Source: Cellvibrionales bacterium
GTDB taxonomy: Bacteria; Pseudomonadota; Gammaproteobacteria; Pseudomonadales; JAHEIH01
DNA: 64,000 nt
Direction: 5' to 3'
NCBI GenBank assembly: GCA_024639455.1
Contig: JAHEIH010000026.1
Coordinates: forward strand, 118,987-182,986
A model generated the notes under the pieces. That model was not told the origin of the DNA and did no database searches. It was given only the letters and a program-made list of their open reading frames with translations. The position numbers were made by a program, and so were the translations under genes. This document shows, one piece after another, positions 36,701 through 45,627 of the stretch. Numbering within the stretch: the first letter of the stretch is position 1; every line of letters starts with the position of its first letter.

Positions 36701-38472
36701 TTAGCGCCCCCTTTCAGGGTGTGCATGGCACGCAGCACATCATTGGGCACATCGACATTGCCACCGAGTGATTTAGCGCGTTCGACAAAGGCCTGCACGG
36801 TATCAAAATATTGCACGGCCTCAGGGGTAAAAATATCTGCAAGGGCATCGCTATCACTAGCCATCGCCTCCGCCCAAGCCGCGGCGGATGGTTGCTGCTG
36901 ACTCGTCTGCTGTTGCAACAAGGCATTCAAACGTTCAGCTCGCGGCGTCAAACTATCGCCCCGCCCGAGTGCTAACGCCTCCACCATGACATTCAGCTCT
37001 TCCACGGCGGCACCGATTAAGCTTGCGTGATCGATGCTCAACGACTGGCTGCCCTGCAACAGCTGGTTGTAAGTATTTTCTAAACTCCAGCCAAACTCAC
37101 CGATAGCTTCAGCACCGACCATCCTGCCGCTGCCCTTAATAGTGTGGAAACCGCGTCGAATATCAGCCAGGCTATCGTGCCCGAGGTCCCCGCTGCCTAG
37201 CGCTTGCTGCATTTCCTGCAACACCTCGCGAGCCTCTTCGACAAAGATATCGCGCAATTCAGGATCGATATCTGAAACCACTGTTTCTGTTTGGGTGGCG
37301 ACGGGTTGTGCGGGTGGCGCGGCCGGTAGCGCTTCGTTCATTGCCTCCGCCAACCTCTGCTGGCTAAGCTCTGCGCCTTGCAGGGCATCCTGCCAAGGTA
37401 AGTGCCACGCCGCTAGACGCAGCGCCCATTCGATGGCGATAACAACACGGGTCAACTGGTCGATGCGCTCCGCACTGGGGAGTAACTTGCGAGATAGCAC
37501 TTGTTGCTCGACATAACCCGACAAGGTGTGTGCGAAGTCGGCACAGTTGGCAAGATCCGCCTTATGCAGAACGTCCGACAAATGCGCGGCATGGGCAGGC
37601 ACTGCCTTGAGCACCTCAAATTCGGAGCCATCCTCAAAGAAATCCAGCAGCGCGCCTTGCAGCTCGCGCAGTGCCTGTTGAGCGTGGTCGTATTTGGCAT
37701 CGGGCGCCATCAACAACCAGTCAACCGCCTCAGCGTTGCTGGCGGCGTAAACGGATAACTGTCTCGCCAATACCAACGTTTGTCCACGCTCAGCTTCCGG
37801 CTCAACGGCCTTGGCGATAACATTCAAATTTTGCAGAACGTAACGCAGTAAAATGTGCGGCAGCGCGCGCCGCGCTGTCGTTTGATCGAGTGTGGCCACG
37901 AAGTTTTGTGCCGCTTGCCACAAGGGTTGACTCGCGCACCCCTTAGTCACGCCCGCCAAGCGAGGTAACAATTTTTGCAGCGCTGACAGGCCATCGTGCT
38001 CACCCTTCATCAATTGCATCATGGCTAACTTGAACAGTTGGCCAGCTTTTACAAGCCAAGCGCGCAGCTTATCTCGCTCACCCTCCGCCAGCGGTACCAG
38101 CTCGGCTTGCTCGAGATCCGCCGCCCAATGGTTAGCAGAGAATAAGTTTTGCTGTGTGTTAACCCGAAGTGCATTAATCGCTACCAGCGCAGAAGGCGGA
38201 TAGACGTCACCCTGAAAAGCACCGCCGATGGCAAGCTTTACATGGTGGGCAATATCGCTCAATTCAGGCCCTGGCTTAAACAACTTGCCGGCGGTGTCAC
38301 GGCGCAAACTGTTGTACAACTCGCTACCGAGAAACTGCAAGCCAGGTACTGCACTGAACTGCAGTGCCACGGCTAGATCACGCCAACACTCGGTCGATGT
38401 TAAATCAGTTTCCTGCAACTCTTGCCACAGCCCGCTGAGCGAAAGATGAAGATCGACTAACTGCGTCGTCAC
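33784..38472 (-). CDS. chpA: ChpA-like hybrid CheA sensor kinase of the type IV pilus chemosensory system
   Basis: The product has 1562 residues. Three canonical Hpt domains are visible, with phosphorylated His in FHTIKGSGR (about 442), MHTLKGGAK (about 585) and LHTLKGGAR (about 872). The N-terminal 400 residues are helical and may hold degenerate copies. The kinase ATPase region has RNALDHGIEMP (about 1145) and GRGVGMDVVD. A CheW-like domain follows, and then a receiver (MIVDDSITVRK from about 1436, Asp in LLDVEMP). It is much shorter than the Pseudomonas ChpA known for its many Hpt-type domains. The start is GTG, overlapping the pilK stop (GTGA). It controls pilus motors through PilG and PilH. 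Confidence 0.93.
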   Translation of the reverse strand: MTTQLVDLHLSLSGLWQELQETDLTSTECWRDLAVALQFSAVPGLQFLGSELYNSLRRDTAGKLFKPGPELSDIAHHVKLAIGGAFQGDVYPPSALVAINALRVNTQQNLFSANHWAADLEQAELVPLAEGERDKLRAWLVKAGQLFKLAMMQLMKGEHDGLSALQKLLPRLAGVTKGCASQPLWQAAQNFVATLDQTTARRALPHILLRYVLQNLNVIAKAVEPEAERGQTLVLARQLSVYAASNAEAVDWLLMAPDAKYDHAQQALRELQGALLDFFEDGSEFEVLKAVPAHAAHLSDVLHKADLANCADFAHTLSGYVEQQVLSRKLLPSAERIDQLTRVVIAIEWALRLAAWHLPWQDALQGAELSQQRLAEAMNEALPAAPPAQPVATQTETVVSDIDPELRDIFVEEAREVLQEMQQALGSGDLGHDSLADIRRGFHTIKGSGRMVGAEAIGEFGWSLENTYNQLLQGSQSLSIDHASLIGAAVEELNVMVEALALGRGDSLTPRAERLNALLQQQTSQQQPSAAAWAEAMASDSDALADIFTPEAVQYFDTVQAFVERAKSLGGNVDVPNDVLRAMHTLKGGAKTAQLESLSQLIVPLEGKLKLAHKVDVEAIALLEEAIAMARLCLTEQHDEGELSALQARISAWDTAQTEAVETAMASLLAVGETLDNMYPAMLSHDLNFDWHGHAEQLQQDVAPLATSQLSMAALLNAIAEFILRHIVDKQVLDHLEPALGQAFDALNLIAADQAPVIDKATLDSLAEHLESADQELEDNRQQIDSPLAKSLTEDVPAPLLEPREEPAIPTDKVAAPGKLEAAEVEDAVDPELIEIFSEEAQELIEAIDVSLSEWQQSPGSESPNADLKRQLHTLKGGARMVNWRDMAATAHEFESELIALSASPSGEHFRTWRGYWQSLEEMLRGLDHGDEDEAPVAAVASKSEKVPKAIDLLKVPVDTLEEMANIGGEITISRSQLDEQRRAMLKVITELEAAQQRTMDQLRRLDTQTQAQIAYRREQLETTADESFDPLEMDRYTLLQQLTNGLMESLSDIGDLKSTATDLLRNMETTLVQQGRMSASLVQKLHQSRMIPVARLLPRLRRLVDQISLELGKPVEFVAEQIEGELQRSVLERIATSLEHIVRNALDHGIEMPKERVALGKPEVGTIKLNVQRRDNELVFVMSDDGGGINREEVLAKAVSRGIVADDEQLSPNDVLRLIMRPGFSTAEQVTEISGRGVGMDVVDNEMLSLGGRVEVQSILDHGTEFTLVVPFSQSVNRALMVDVGSQRFAVPFAGIEGIMRISRRELAGLRENKDRRLSYGKQHYHFCEMAQLLGLEEESSALQEGYSPLILLRAGDGNFAVRVDALRGSRELVVKSLGPQFGKLMGIAGATIMGDGSVISIVDLPPLLRAWQQGLRFIHAADDNVSRHEQQATVMIVDDSITVRKITSRLLERHQFQVMTAKDGIDGLEKLEGQVPNIILLDVEMPRMDGFEFASQVRHSDQWQHIPIVMVSSRSGEKHRRRAEEVGVDHLLSKPYREEVLLDMINDLLQHGRGGDVDHG

Positions 38473-39263
38473 GCGGCATCCTCCATGGGTTTGTGTAGTG
38501 CCCTAACACGCGGACTGGCATAGCGCTGCAAGCGTTTCCCTCGCCACTGCGGTTGGTCGGTGGGGCTCAATAACAGCAGCCCGCCAGGATTTAAGTGCTC
38601 TTCAAACCATTGCAGGTGGGCCATCTGTTGTTCGCGTGTCAGGTACATGAGCGTATTCTGACAGCAAATAAGGTCAGCGCACAGCGGCTCTTCATCCCCC
38701 AAGTCTGCAGGATCAACGAAACGCACTTTGTCGCGGATTTGCGGCACTAAAGTAAAACGATTATTTGCTGCAGGGGCGGTATATTTGGCCTGCATATCCA
38801 CTGGAATTTCATCGATATCACGCGTGCTATATTGCGCCTGATGCGCTTGCTTTAGCGCGCGCGGAGAAATATCCACACCAATGATCTCAAAGCGACACGC
38901 CGCCTCACTGAATAACATCGCCAAACTGTAGGCCTCGCGCCCATCTGCCGAGCCGTAACTGATAGCGTTTAACATCGGTTCGACGCCACGCGGCGCTAGC
39001 CATTGCTCAAGAGTGGCATACATCTCTGGATCACGAAAAAAGCGACTACTTGAGACAACCACCTCATCGCGCACATGCTGCCACATGGGGTTGTCATTAG
39101 TACATTTCTGCAACACATCAAGCGCTTCGCTAGCGGTCATATCAAACCGCCGGCATAGGCGTTGAATGGCGGTGTTGAGAAGCGGCGAATGTTCGCTATA
39201 ACCCAGCCCTAAGCGATCGCTCAGCATCTGCCGCCATGCCTTTTCCACCCCCGACTTGCTCAC
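38469..39263 (-). CDS. pilK: CheR-type methyltransferase PilK
   Basis: The product has 264 residues. It is a SAM-dependent methyltransferase of the CheR family that would methylate glutamates on the PilJ receptor. Marks are SSRFFRDPEMY, AISYGSADGREAYSLAML, FEIIGVDIS and a C-terminal DLICCQNTLMYL. It sits between pilJ (2-base gap) and chpA (4-base overlap). The opposing methylesterase ChpB is not encoded in the cluster. Confidence 0.9.
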   Translation of the reverse strand: MSKSGVEKAWRQMLSDRLGLGYSEHSPLLNTAIQRLCRRFDMTASEALDVLQKCTNDNPMWQHVRDEVVVSSSRFFRDPEMYATLEQWLAPRGVEPMLNAISYGSADGREAYSLAMLFSEAACRFEIIGVDISPRALKQAHQAQYSTRDIDEIPVDMQAKYTAPAANNRFTLVPQIRDKVRFVDPADLGDEEPLCADLICCQNTLMYLTREQQMAHLQWFEEHLNPGGLLLLSPTDQPQWRGKRLQRYASPRVRALHKPMEDAA

Positions 39264-39265
39264 CG

Positions 39266-41305
39266 TTATTCCTCGGTGGGTTGTTCAGCCACGTTGTTTG
39301 GCTTTGGGGCGGATTTATGCGGCAGGGTGAAACCCGCCACAGAGTTTCGCAATTCATTCGCCAAATCAGACAGGTTACCAATCGAGCGCGCGGTTGCCAT
39401 GGTGCCCTGTGCCGTCTGCGAGGTAATGTCCTGAATGACGTTCATCGTATTGGACACGTGGTTCGCTGAGGAGGCCTGTTGCCGCGCGGCATTGGAAATG
39501 TTTTGAATCAACTCCGCCAAGTCGCCAGAAACCTCTTCGATCTCAGCTAGCGCCACACCCGCATCGTTAGCTAATCCAGCGCCACGCACCACATCGGCGG
39601 TGGTTTTTTCCATCGAAATAACCGCTTCGCTGGTATCGCTTTGAATCGTTTTTACTAACGCTTCAATTTGGCGGGTAGCCGCCGAAGAACGCTCCGCCAA
39701 GCGCTGTACTTCGTCCGCAACCACCGCGAAACCACGGCCCGCATCACCTGCCATCGACGCTTGAATCGCCGCGTTCAACGCCAGAATATTAGTTTGGTCG
39801 GCAATGTCGTTAATCAAGGAGATAATATCGCCGATCTCCTGCGAGCTTTCGCCAAGTCGCTTGATACGTTTGGCGGTATCCTGAATTTGCTCTCGGATCG
39901 TATCCATACCATCGATGGTGTTGCGCACGACGTTGGCACCAGTATCGGCCAGCTCTACCGAGCGATCTGCCACGCGGGCCGACTCTTCAGCGTTGAGCGA
40001 CACTTGGTCAATGGTAACCGCCATTTCGTTAATCGCGGCGGAAGCACCGGCGATTTCCTGCGCTTGATGCTCCGACGCCTTGGCCAACTGCAATGCGGTG
40101 GCTTGTGAATCCTGGGCCGCACCAGATACCTTCAGCGCCGTGTCGTTAATGTTTGATACCAACACACGCAACTGGTCGACGGTGAAGTTAATCGAGTCGG
40201 CAATGGCGCCAGTGAAGTCCTCGGTGACGGTGGCACTAACCGTCAAGTCGCCGTCGGCCAAGTCGGCCAATTCATCGAGTAAACGCAAGATCGCCTTTTG
40301 ATTACGCTCGGTGACCGCGGCGGACTCGGCTAACTGTGCCTGGGTAAGTCGACGCTGGCGCAGTAACACCAAGAACAACAATAGCGTTGAAATGAGGGCG
40401 AATACCACCATCGAGCGCAAGCCGATATAACGGCTATCTGCTAGGTTTTCTAAGGCACCGCTAATTCGCTCTGCCGCTTGATCAAGCTCTAATTGTTCCG
40501 CCAAGATGGCATCTGCAGCGGCTTTCGCTTGGGCGAAGCTATCGGATAATTCACCCACCTGGCGAATCGAACGCGCAAACATCGCTAGCTGCTCGTCGAT
40601 GGCGCTCAGCAAGCCTCGCGCGGTATCGTCGCGCAAACGAGGCATGTTGGTGGAACCACGCATCAGGTCGGCAGTAGTATTGCTAATCTTTGCGGCGTCG
40701 AGGGCAAATTGCTGAAGCAGTGCTCGGCCATCGCCTTGACCAAAGCGCACGTAATCCAATTGGCGAATCATGCGATCGGTCAGCCATAGTTGTTCGTTGA
40801 CCGCCATCACTTGGTCGTCGGGTAGATTTCGACTCAACATCAACGCCAAAATATCCGCCCACTGCTGACGCAGCATTGGTAACGCTTGCGCCGTCATTTC
40901 GATATCCGTATTGAGTAGCATTAAACTATCTTGCAGGGCAAGCAGCTCTTTGATGTGGCTGCTAAAATTACTATTTAAACGCCCCAGTCCGCCGTCAGAG
41001 AATCCACTATCGCCTTGCGACAATGCCACGACACGCTGGCTATTTTGTGCGTGGATTTGCTGCTCTCGCTGCAGTTGCTCAAAAGCGTTGAGATCACCCT
41101 TCAAAGCGAGTTCCCCAGCATCCGCTATGCTGCGAATTTGCACACGCATTTGCGCAAGGCGATCCAAACGTTCCTGATCACGGCTGCTGTCTTGGTAAAA
41201 CACCACCATGTTGGCCAACAGTGCAAACAAGCACACTACCAGCGCGACAACTAACCAACGGATCTCGCGACCCTGTGACTTATCGATGGCTGTCGACGTT
41301 TCCAT
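39266..41305 (-). CDS. pilJ: Methyl-accepting chemotaxis protein PilJ
   Basis: The product has 679 residues. A membrane segment at about 16-36 is followed by a large periplasmic PilJ-type sensor region to about 300, a second segment ([16 protein letters not shown]), a HAMP-like part and a long cytoplasmic coiled coil. The conserved hairpin tip reads [22 protein letters not shown] Met replaces the usual Glu/Arg context after AAIQAS, as is common in PilJ. It senses surface or pilus-related signals and feeds ChpA through PilI and ChpC. ATG 41305 follows pilI by 4 bases. Confidence 0.93.
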   Translation of the reverse strand: METSTAIDKSQGREIRWLVVALVVCLFALLANMVVFYQDSSRDQERLDRLAQMRVQIRSIADAGELALKGDLNAFEQLQREQQIHAQNSQRVVALSQGDSGFSDGGLGRLNSNFSSHIKELLALQDSLMLLNTDIEMTAQALPMLRQQWADILALMLSRNLPDDQVMAVNEQLWLTDRMIRQLDYVRFGQGDGRALLQQFALDAAKISNTTADLMRGSTNMPRLRDDTARGLLSAIDEQLAMFARSIRQVGELSDSFAQAKAAADAILAEQLELDQAAERISGALENLADSRYIGLRSMVVFALISTLLLFLVLLRQRRLTQAQLAESAAVTERNQKAILRLLDELADLADGDLTVSATVTEDFTGAIADSINFTVDQLRVLVSNINDTALKVSGAAQDSQATALQLAKASEHQAQEIAGASAAINEMAVTIDQVSLNAEESARVADRSVELADTGANVVRNTIDGMDTIREQIQDTAKRIKRLGESSQEIGDIISLINDIADQTNILALNAAIQASMAGDAGRGFAVVADEVQRLAERSSAATRQIEALVKTIQSDTSEAVISMEKTTADVVRGAGLANDAGVALAEIEEVSGDLAELIQNISNAARQQASSANHVSNTMNVIQDITSQTAQGTMATARSIGNLSDLANELRNSVAGFTLPHKSAPKPNNVAEQPTEE

Positions 41306-41309
41306 ATTG

Positions 41310-41885
41310 TTATCCCTGTTTTTGGAGTGAGGCAGGCGCTTCGGGTTGGCGCCCTACCTCGGTAAAGAGTTCGTCGTTAACTAGCTGATCTATGTCTAAC
41401 AACCAGTGGCGGCGACGGCGCACGATAGCGCTCTGCTCGGCAAAGGCTTGCAATGCCTGCGTTGGGCAGGCAGGGTCACGATCTAGCTGCTCATCTTTTA
41501 AGCGTTGCATGCCGAATACGGCGTCCACCACTAAGCCAAGCCATTGCTCGTTGTGGTAACACACCAACACCCGGCGGCTATGACTTGGGGTAACGGACAA
41601 CCCTAAAAACGCCGCAACATCCACCAGCGGCAGCAACTCACCACGCAAATTAGCCACACCAAGCACCCAATGATTAGCCGAAGGAAGCGCCGCGTAATTA
41701 GGCATCGACATCACTTCATTGATGAAAGACTGTCGGCAAATTAAAGGGCAATCGCCTATTTGTAGCATCAAAGCTGGCCACCACGTCTCTACTGCACGCT
41801 GCGCCGGCAAGGGCTTTGCTGCTTGCCGATAGGTTGCCGAGGCATCGAGTAGATATTGGAAGTCTTGTTTCGCATCCTGAGCCAC
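41310..41885 (-). CDS. pilI: CheW-type adaptor PilI
   Basis: The product has 191 residues. It is a single CheW-like domain preceded by a short N-terminal extension, with marks [23 protein letters not shown] and [21 protein letters not shown]. It links the PilJ receptor to the ChpA kinase. The start appears to be GTG at 41885, 10 bases after the pilH stop. The order pilG-pilH-pilI-pilJ-pilK-chpA is the standard one. Confidence 0.9.
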   Translation of the reverse strand: MAQDAKQDFQYLLDASATYRQAAKPLPAQRAVETWWPALMLQIGDCPLICRQSFINEVMSMPNYAALPSANHWVLGVANLRGELLPLVDVAAFLGLSVTPSHSRRVLVCYHNEQWLGLVVDAVFGMQRLKDEQLDRDPACPTQALQAFAEQSAIVRRRRHWLLDIDQLVNDELFTEVGRQPEAPASLQKQG

Positions 41886-41895
41886 GGTAAACCTG

Positions 41896-42255
41896 CTATA
41901 GCAACTTTTCTAGCGCGGCGAACAGCAATTCTTTTTTCACCGGTTTCACCAAATACGCCTTTGCACCCTGCCGTTGCGCCCAAATTTGGTCAGTTTGTTG
42001 GTCCTTGGTACTGACGATAATAATGGGGATCTTCGACGTCGCCGGATCTTTGCTCAAAAGACGAGTCGCTTGAAAACCATTCATGCCGGGCATGACCACG
42101 TCCATCAATATCAAATCGGGCAATTCACCGCGCGCCATGACAACACCTTCCTCAGCGTCCTGGGCAATGATGAGTTCGTGCCCCTTCAACAATAGCAATT
42201 TGCTCATGTATTGGCGTTCGGTTTCTGAGTCGTCGACGATGAGAATCCTTGCCAT
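41896..42255 (-). CDS. pilH: Single-domain response regulator PilH
   Basis: The product has 119 residues, a stand-alone CheY-like receiver. The acidic pair is in ILIVDDSE, the phospho-acceptor Asp in LILMDVVMPGMNG, and the switch Lys in YLVKPVKK. In the known system PilH opposes or complements PilG in control of pilus retraction and of cAMP. It follows pilG by 11 bases. Confidence 0.93.
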   Translation of the reverse strand: MARILIVDDSETERQYMSKLLLLKGHELIIAQDAEEGVVMARGELPDLILMDVVMPGMNGFQATRLLSKDPATSKIPIIIVSTKDQQTDQIWAQRQGAKAYLVKPVKKELLFAALEKLL

Positions 42256-42266
42256 AACTGCCTGCC

Positions 42267-42662
42267 CTATGCGCTCTGAGAAATAGATGTATTGTCGCGA
42301 ATGGCTTCGAGTAACTCATTGCGACCAAAGGGTTTGGTGAGGTATTGATCAGCGCCGACTATACGTCCACGAGCTTTGTCGAACAAGCCGTCTTTGCTGG
42401 AGAGCATTACCACGGGGGTTTGCTTGAATTGGGCGTTGTTTTTAACCAGTGAACACACTTGGTAGCCATCCAAACGCGGCATCATGATGTCGACAAAAAT
42501 AATATCGGGCTTGTGTTCAACGATCATCGCCAGTGCGGCAAAACCGTCTTCCGCAGTAACGACAGTGCACCCCTCTTTGCCGAGTAAGGTTTCAGCGGTG
42601 CGACGTATCGTTTTACTGTCATCGACAACCAGTACGGTTAACTGCTCGATGGACTTTTCCAT
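42267..42662 (-). CDS. pilG: Single-domain response regulator PilG
   Basis: The product has 131 residues, a CheY-like receiver: VLVVDDSKTIRRT, Asp in IIFVDIMMPRLDG, and Lys in QYLTKPFGR. PilG is the output regulator that promotes pilus extension in Pseudomonas. It is the first gene of the Pil-Chp operon. AGGGA lies about 9 bases upstream of the ATG. It is divergent from gshB across 147 bases, as in Pseudomonas. Confidence 0.93.
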   Translation of the reverse strand: MEKSIEQLTVLVVDDSKTIRRTAETLLGKEGCTVVTAEDGFAALAMIVEHKPDIIFVDIMMPRLDGYQVCSLVKNNAQFKQTPVVMLSSKDGLFDKARGRIVGADQYLTKPFGRNELLEAIRDNTSISQSA

Positions 42663-42809
42663 GTATTTGATCCCTATGCACGGCGCACCATTGTGCGCTT
42701 CTCACATTGCACGACTTACAGCGGCTGCCGCAAGTGCTATTATTCGCCTATCAATGCTAAATCATTATAGGTGAGTTTTAACTATCTCGCCCAGCGTTAA
42801 GGAAATGCT

Positions 42810-43763
42810 ATGACAATTCGTTTCGGCATGGTCATGGACCCGATTGCCAATATCAAACCCTACAAGGATAGTAGCCTCGCTATGTTGCTGGCTGCGCAGA
42901 AGCGCGGTTGGTCTCTACACTACATGGAGCCGGCCGATCTTTATATTGAACAAGGCGTGGCCAAAGCACGCACAACTGATCTGATAGTTCACGATAGCCG
43001 CGAGCACTGGTTCGATTTTGGTGCCAAGCATGATGTGGTGTTGAGTGAAGCCGTCGACGTGATTGTGATGCGCCGCGACCCACCGTTTGACAGTGAGTAT
43101 GTGTACAACACCTACATCCTCGAGGCCGCCGAGCGCGACGGTGTTTTGATTTGCAACAAACCGCAGAGCCTGCGCGACTGCAACGAAAAAGTCTTTGCCA
43201 CCCAATTCCCCGACTGTGGTCCACCGCTGTTAGTGAGTGGTGACATGGCACGACTGAAGGACTTCCACAAAACCCACGGCGATGTGATTTTTAAACCCCT
43301 GGACGGTATGGGTGGTAGCTCGATTTTTCGTTGTAAAGCCGATGACAGCAACGTCAGCGTGATACTTGAAACACTGACCAACTTTGGGTCGCGTACCATT
43401 ATGGCGCAACGCTACATTCCCGAAATTGTCCACGGCGATAAACGCATCTTGATGGTCAATGGCAAACCGGTGTCGCACGCGCTGGCGCGTATCCCCTCGC
43501 AGGGCGAAACACGTGGCAACTTAGCCGCCGGCGGCTCGGGTGTGCCAATGCCATTAACTGATCGCGAGCGCTGGATAGCCGAGCGCGTTGGCCCCTCCTT
43601 GGTCGAACGCGGTCTATATTTTGTTGGCTTGGACGTGATCGGCGACTACCTGACCGAAATCAACGTGACCAGCCCGACCTGTATCCGTGAATTAGACGCG
43701 GCGCACAACCTTGATATCGGCGGCCAATTTATGACAGTGATCGAACAACTACTGGCAAAATAA
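42810..43763 (+). CDS. gshB: Glutathione synthetase
   Basis: The product has 317 residues. It is an ATP-grasp enzyme joining gamma-glutamylcysteine and glycine. Marks are RFGMVMDPIANI at the start, VIVMRRDPPFDSEYVY, VIFKPLDGMGGSSIFR, and the C-terminal ATP-grasp part GLDVIGDYLTEINVTSPT. It heads the plus-strand run gshB-tonB-algH-ruvX, with the next gene starting right after its stop. Confidence 0.97.
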   Translation: MTIRFGMVMDPIANIKPYKDSSLAMLLAAQKRGWSLHYMEPADLYIEQGVAKARTTDLIVHDSREHWFDFGAKHDVVLSEAVDVIVMRRDPPFDSEYVYNTYILEAAERDGVLICNKPQSLRDCNEKVFATQFPDCGPPLLVSGDMARLKDFHKTHGDVIFKPLDGMGGSSIFRCKADDSNVSVILETLTNFGSRTIMAQRYIPEIVHGDKRILMVNGKPVSHALARIPSQGETRGNLAAGGSGVPMPLTDRERWIAERVGPSLVERGLYFVGLDVIGDYLTEINVTSPTCIRELDAAHNLDIGGQFMTVIEQLLAK

Positions 43764-44618
43764 ATGCGCAAAATAACTCTGCTAGCGTACGAACAACCCT
43801 TCGCCGTGGCCACCTTGGCGGCATTAGCGATACACATTGTGTTAATCGCTGGGGTTAGTTTTGAATGGCAGAGTCAGCGCGCCAAGGCGCCACTGTTGGA
43901 GATTACCCTGGCCACTCGGCAGGATATAGCGCCACCGGAAGAAGCCGATTTTATCGCCCAATCCGATCAACTCGGCAGCGGCGATAGCACCCGAAGCGAA
44001 ACGCTTTACACCCCCTACCAAGCACCGTTTCAAACCCATCAAATGTTGCCGCAACAACGCCAAGTGGAGCAGCGACAAAGCGTGCAAGATCAGGCCGTTA
44101 TAAGCGCCGATGACGCCCCTTGGTGGATGGATGCAGAGCGTGAAAAGGCACCGGATGAACAGGGTGTAGAGACACAGAGCGATCAATTGGAAGCCGGGGA
44201 TATCGCTAGTCTAGAAGCCCATCTGGACAAACTGCAGCAGAGCTACGCCAAGATGCCGCGAGTAAAACGCCTCACCTCGGTATCAACCAAGAGCGTGCAA
44301 GATGCCGCCTACGTTTTGCAGTGGCAGCGCCAAATTGAAAATACCGGCAACCGTTTTTACCCGCAGCGTGCCAAACAACTCGGTATTGAGGGCGATGTAC
44401 GACTGATGGTAGCGCTGATGCCCGACGGCTCAGTAAAAGAAGTGCGTTTGCTGCAATCTTCTGGGCATGTGCTACTCGACCAAGCGGCGCGCGGCATAGT
44501 GGAATTAGCGGCACCTTTTGCGCCATTGCCTATTGAAATTGCCAAAGATACCGACATATTAGAGATCATCCGCACCTGGCAATTCAGGCGCGACCGTTTG
44601 TCATCAAGGGTTAACTAA
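43764..44618 (+). CDS. TonB-like energy transducer (TonB3 position)
   Basis: The product has 284 residues. A membrane segment lies at about 17-34, then a Gln/Glu-rich linker with a coiled segment, then a C-terminal TonB domain (YPQRAKQLGIEGDVRLMVALMPDGSVKEVRLLQSSGH). It lacks the usual Pro-rich spacer. Position between gshB and algH matches Pseudomonas tonB3, which is known to be needed for twitching motility. It may therefore serve pili or outer-membrane work rather than iron uptake. The ATG directly follows the gshB stop. Confidence 0.88.
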   Translation: MRKITLLAYEQPFAVATLAALAIHIVLIAGVSFEWQSQRAKAPLLEITLATRQDIAPPEEADFIAQSDQLGSGDSTRSETLYTPYQAPFQTHQMLPQQRQVEQRQSVQDQAVISADDAPWWMDAEREKAPDEQGVETQSDQLEAGDIASLEAHLDKLQQSYAKMPRVKRLTSVSTKSVQDAAYVLQWQRQIENTGNRFYPQRAKQLGIEGDVRLMVALMPDGSVKEVRLLQSSGHVLLDQAARGIVELAAPFAPLPIEIAKDTDILEIIRTWQFRRDRLSSRVN

Positions 44619-44632
44619 GCGAGGAACTGAGT

Positions 44633-45205
44633 ATGGAAAATACCACAGCACAATTTGACTCGCTGCGCGACAACCTTTTGGTTGCCATGCCCGGCTTAGA
44701 GGACGGCCTGTTCACCGGTTCGGTCACCTATATGTGCGAACACGACAACGAGGGCGCGCTCGGCATCGTGATCAATCGCCCCACCGATATCAAATTTGCC
44801 GACCTCTTCGACAATGAAGATGTCGATATTCTTCCGGAGTACCAGAACATCACGGTGCTTGCCGGCGGGCCTGTAAACATGAACCGTGGCTTTATTTTGC
44901 ACGACGGCGAGCGCGAGTGGGAGTCCAGCATGCTGATGCCCAATGGACTGCGATTGACCACCTCGCGTGACATTATTCACGCCATCGCCAAGGGCGAGGG
45001 GCCAGAGAACTTTATTATCACCCTTGGCTACGCCGGTTGGGGGCCTGGTCAGTTAGAGGAAGAAATTGCCGATAACGCATGGCTTAATGCCCCAGCCAAT
45101 GAAGTCATTATCTTCGACACTCCCTTTAGCCTGCGCGCCGAAAAAGCCCTCGCTCAACTGGGTATCGACTACCACCTCATTTCCAACCAAGCAGGGCACG
45201 CCTGA
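44633..45205 (+). CDS. algH: YqgE/AlgH family protein
   Basis: The product has 190 residues of the YqgE/AlgH family (DUF179). Marks are LLVAMPGLEDGLFTGSVTY at the start, GALGIVINRPTD, and GYAGWGPGQLEEEI near 125. AlgH was named as an alginate regulator in Pseudomonas, but its biochemical role is not settled. GAGGAAC lies upstream of the ATG. Its stop overlaps the ruvX start by one base (TGATG), the usual pairing. Confidence 0.93.
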   Translation: MENTTAQFDSLRDNLLVAMPGLEDGLFTGSVTYMCEHDNEGALGIVINRPTDIKFADLFDNEDVDILPEYQNITVLAGGPVNMNRGFILHDGEREWESSMLMPNGLRLTTSRDIIHAIAKGEGPENFIITLGYAGWGPGQLEEEIADNAWLNAPANEVIIFDTPFSLRAEKALAQLGIDYHLISNQAGHA

Positions 45206-45627
45206 TGAGCACACCAAAACTGGTGCTGGGATTCGACTATGGAACGACCAATATCGGCGTGGCTGTCTGCCAGACTGCGCTGGGTGAAGCACGCCCGTTA
45301 AAAGCTTTGAAAGCCCGTGACGGCGTGCCTAATTGGGATGAAATCGGGCGCTTGATTCAGGAGTGGCAGCCAGATCTTGCAGTGGTTGGCTTGCCGTTGA
45401 ACATGGATGGCAGTGAAAGCGAGATGTGTACTCGCGCGAAAAAATTTGCCCGTCGCCTAAATGGCCGTTTCAATCTTGCCACCGAGATGATGGACGAGCG
45501 TTTGTCGAGCTACGAAGCCAAGGGTGAGGTGATGAGTCGGGGCGGCAGTCGCGACTACCGCAATAATCCGATAGACAGCATTGCCGCTAAGTACATCGTC
45601 GAGTCCTGGCTCGAGTCCAAGTATTAG
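45205..45627 (+). CDS. ruvX: RuvX/YqgF, 16S rRNA processing or Holliday-junction nuclease-like protein
   Basis: The product has 140 residues with an RNase H-like fold. Marks are GFDYGTTNIGVAV at the start, LAVVGLPLNMDGSES, and DERLSSYEAKGEV near 93. YqgF is linked to 5' maturation of 16S rRNA, and RuvX is the older resolvase-based name. The 3' end overlaps pilU by four bases (TTAG), tail to tail. In Pseudomonas, pyrR-pyrB-pyrC normally follow; they are absent here. Confidence 0.94.
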   Translation: MSTPKLVLGFDYGTTNIGVAVCQTALGEARPLKALKARDGVPNWDEIGRLIQEWQPDLAVVGLPLNMDGSESEMCTRAKKFARRLNGRFNLATEMMDERLSSYEAKGEVMSRGGSRDYRNNPIDSIAAKYIVESWLESKY

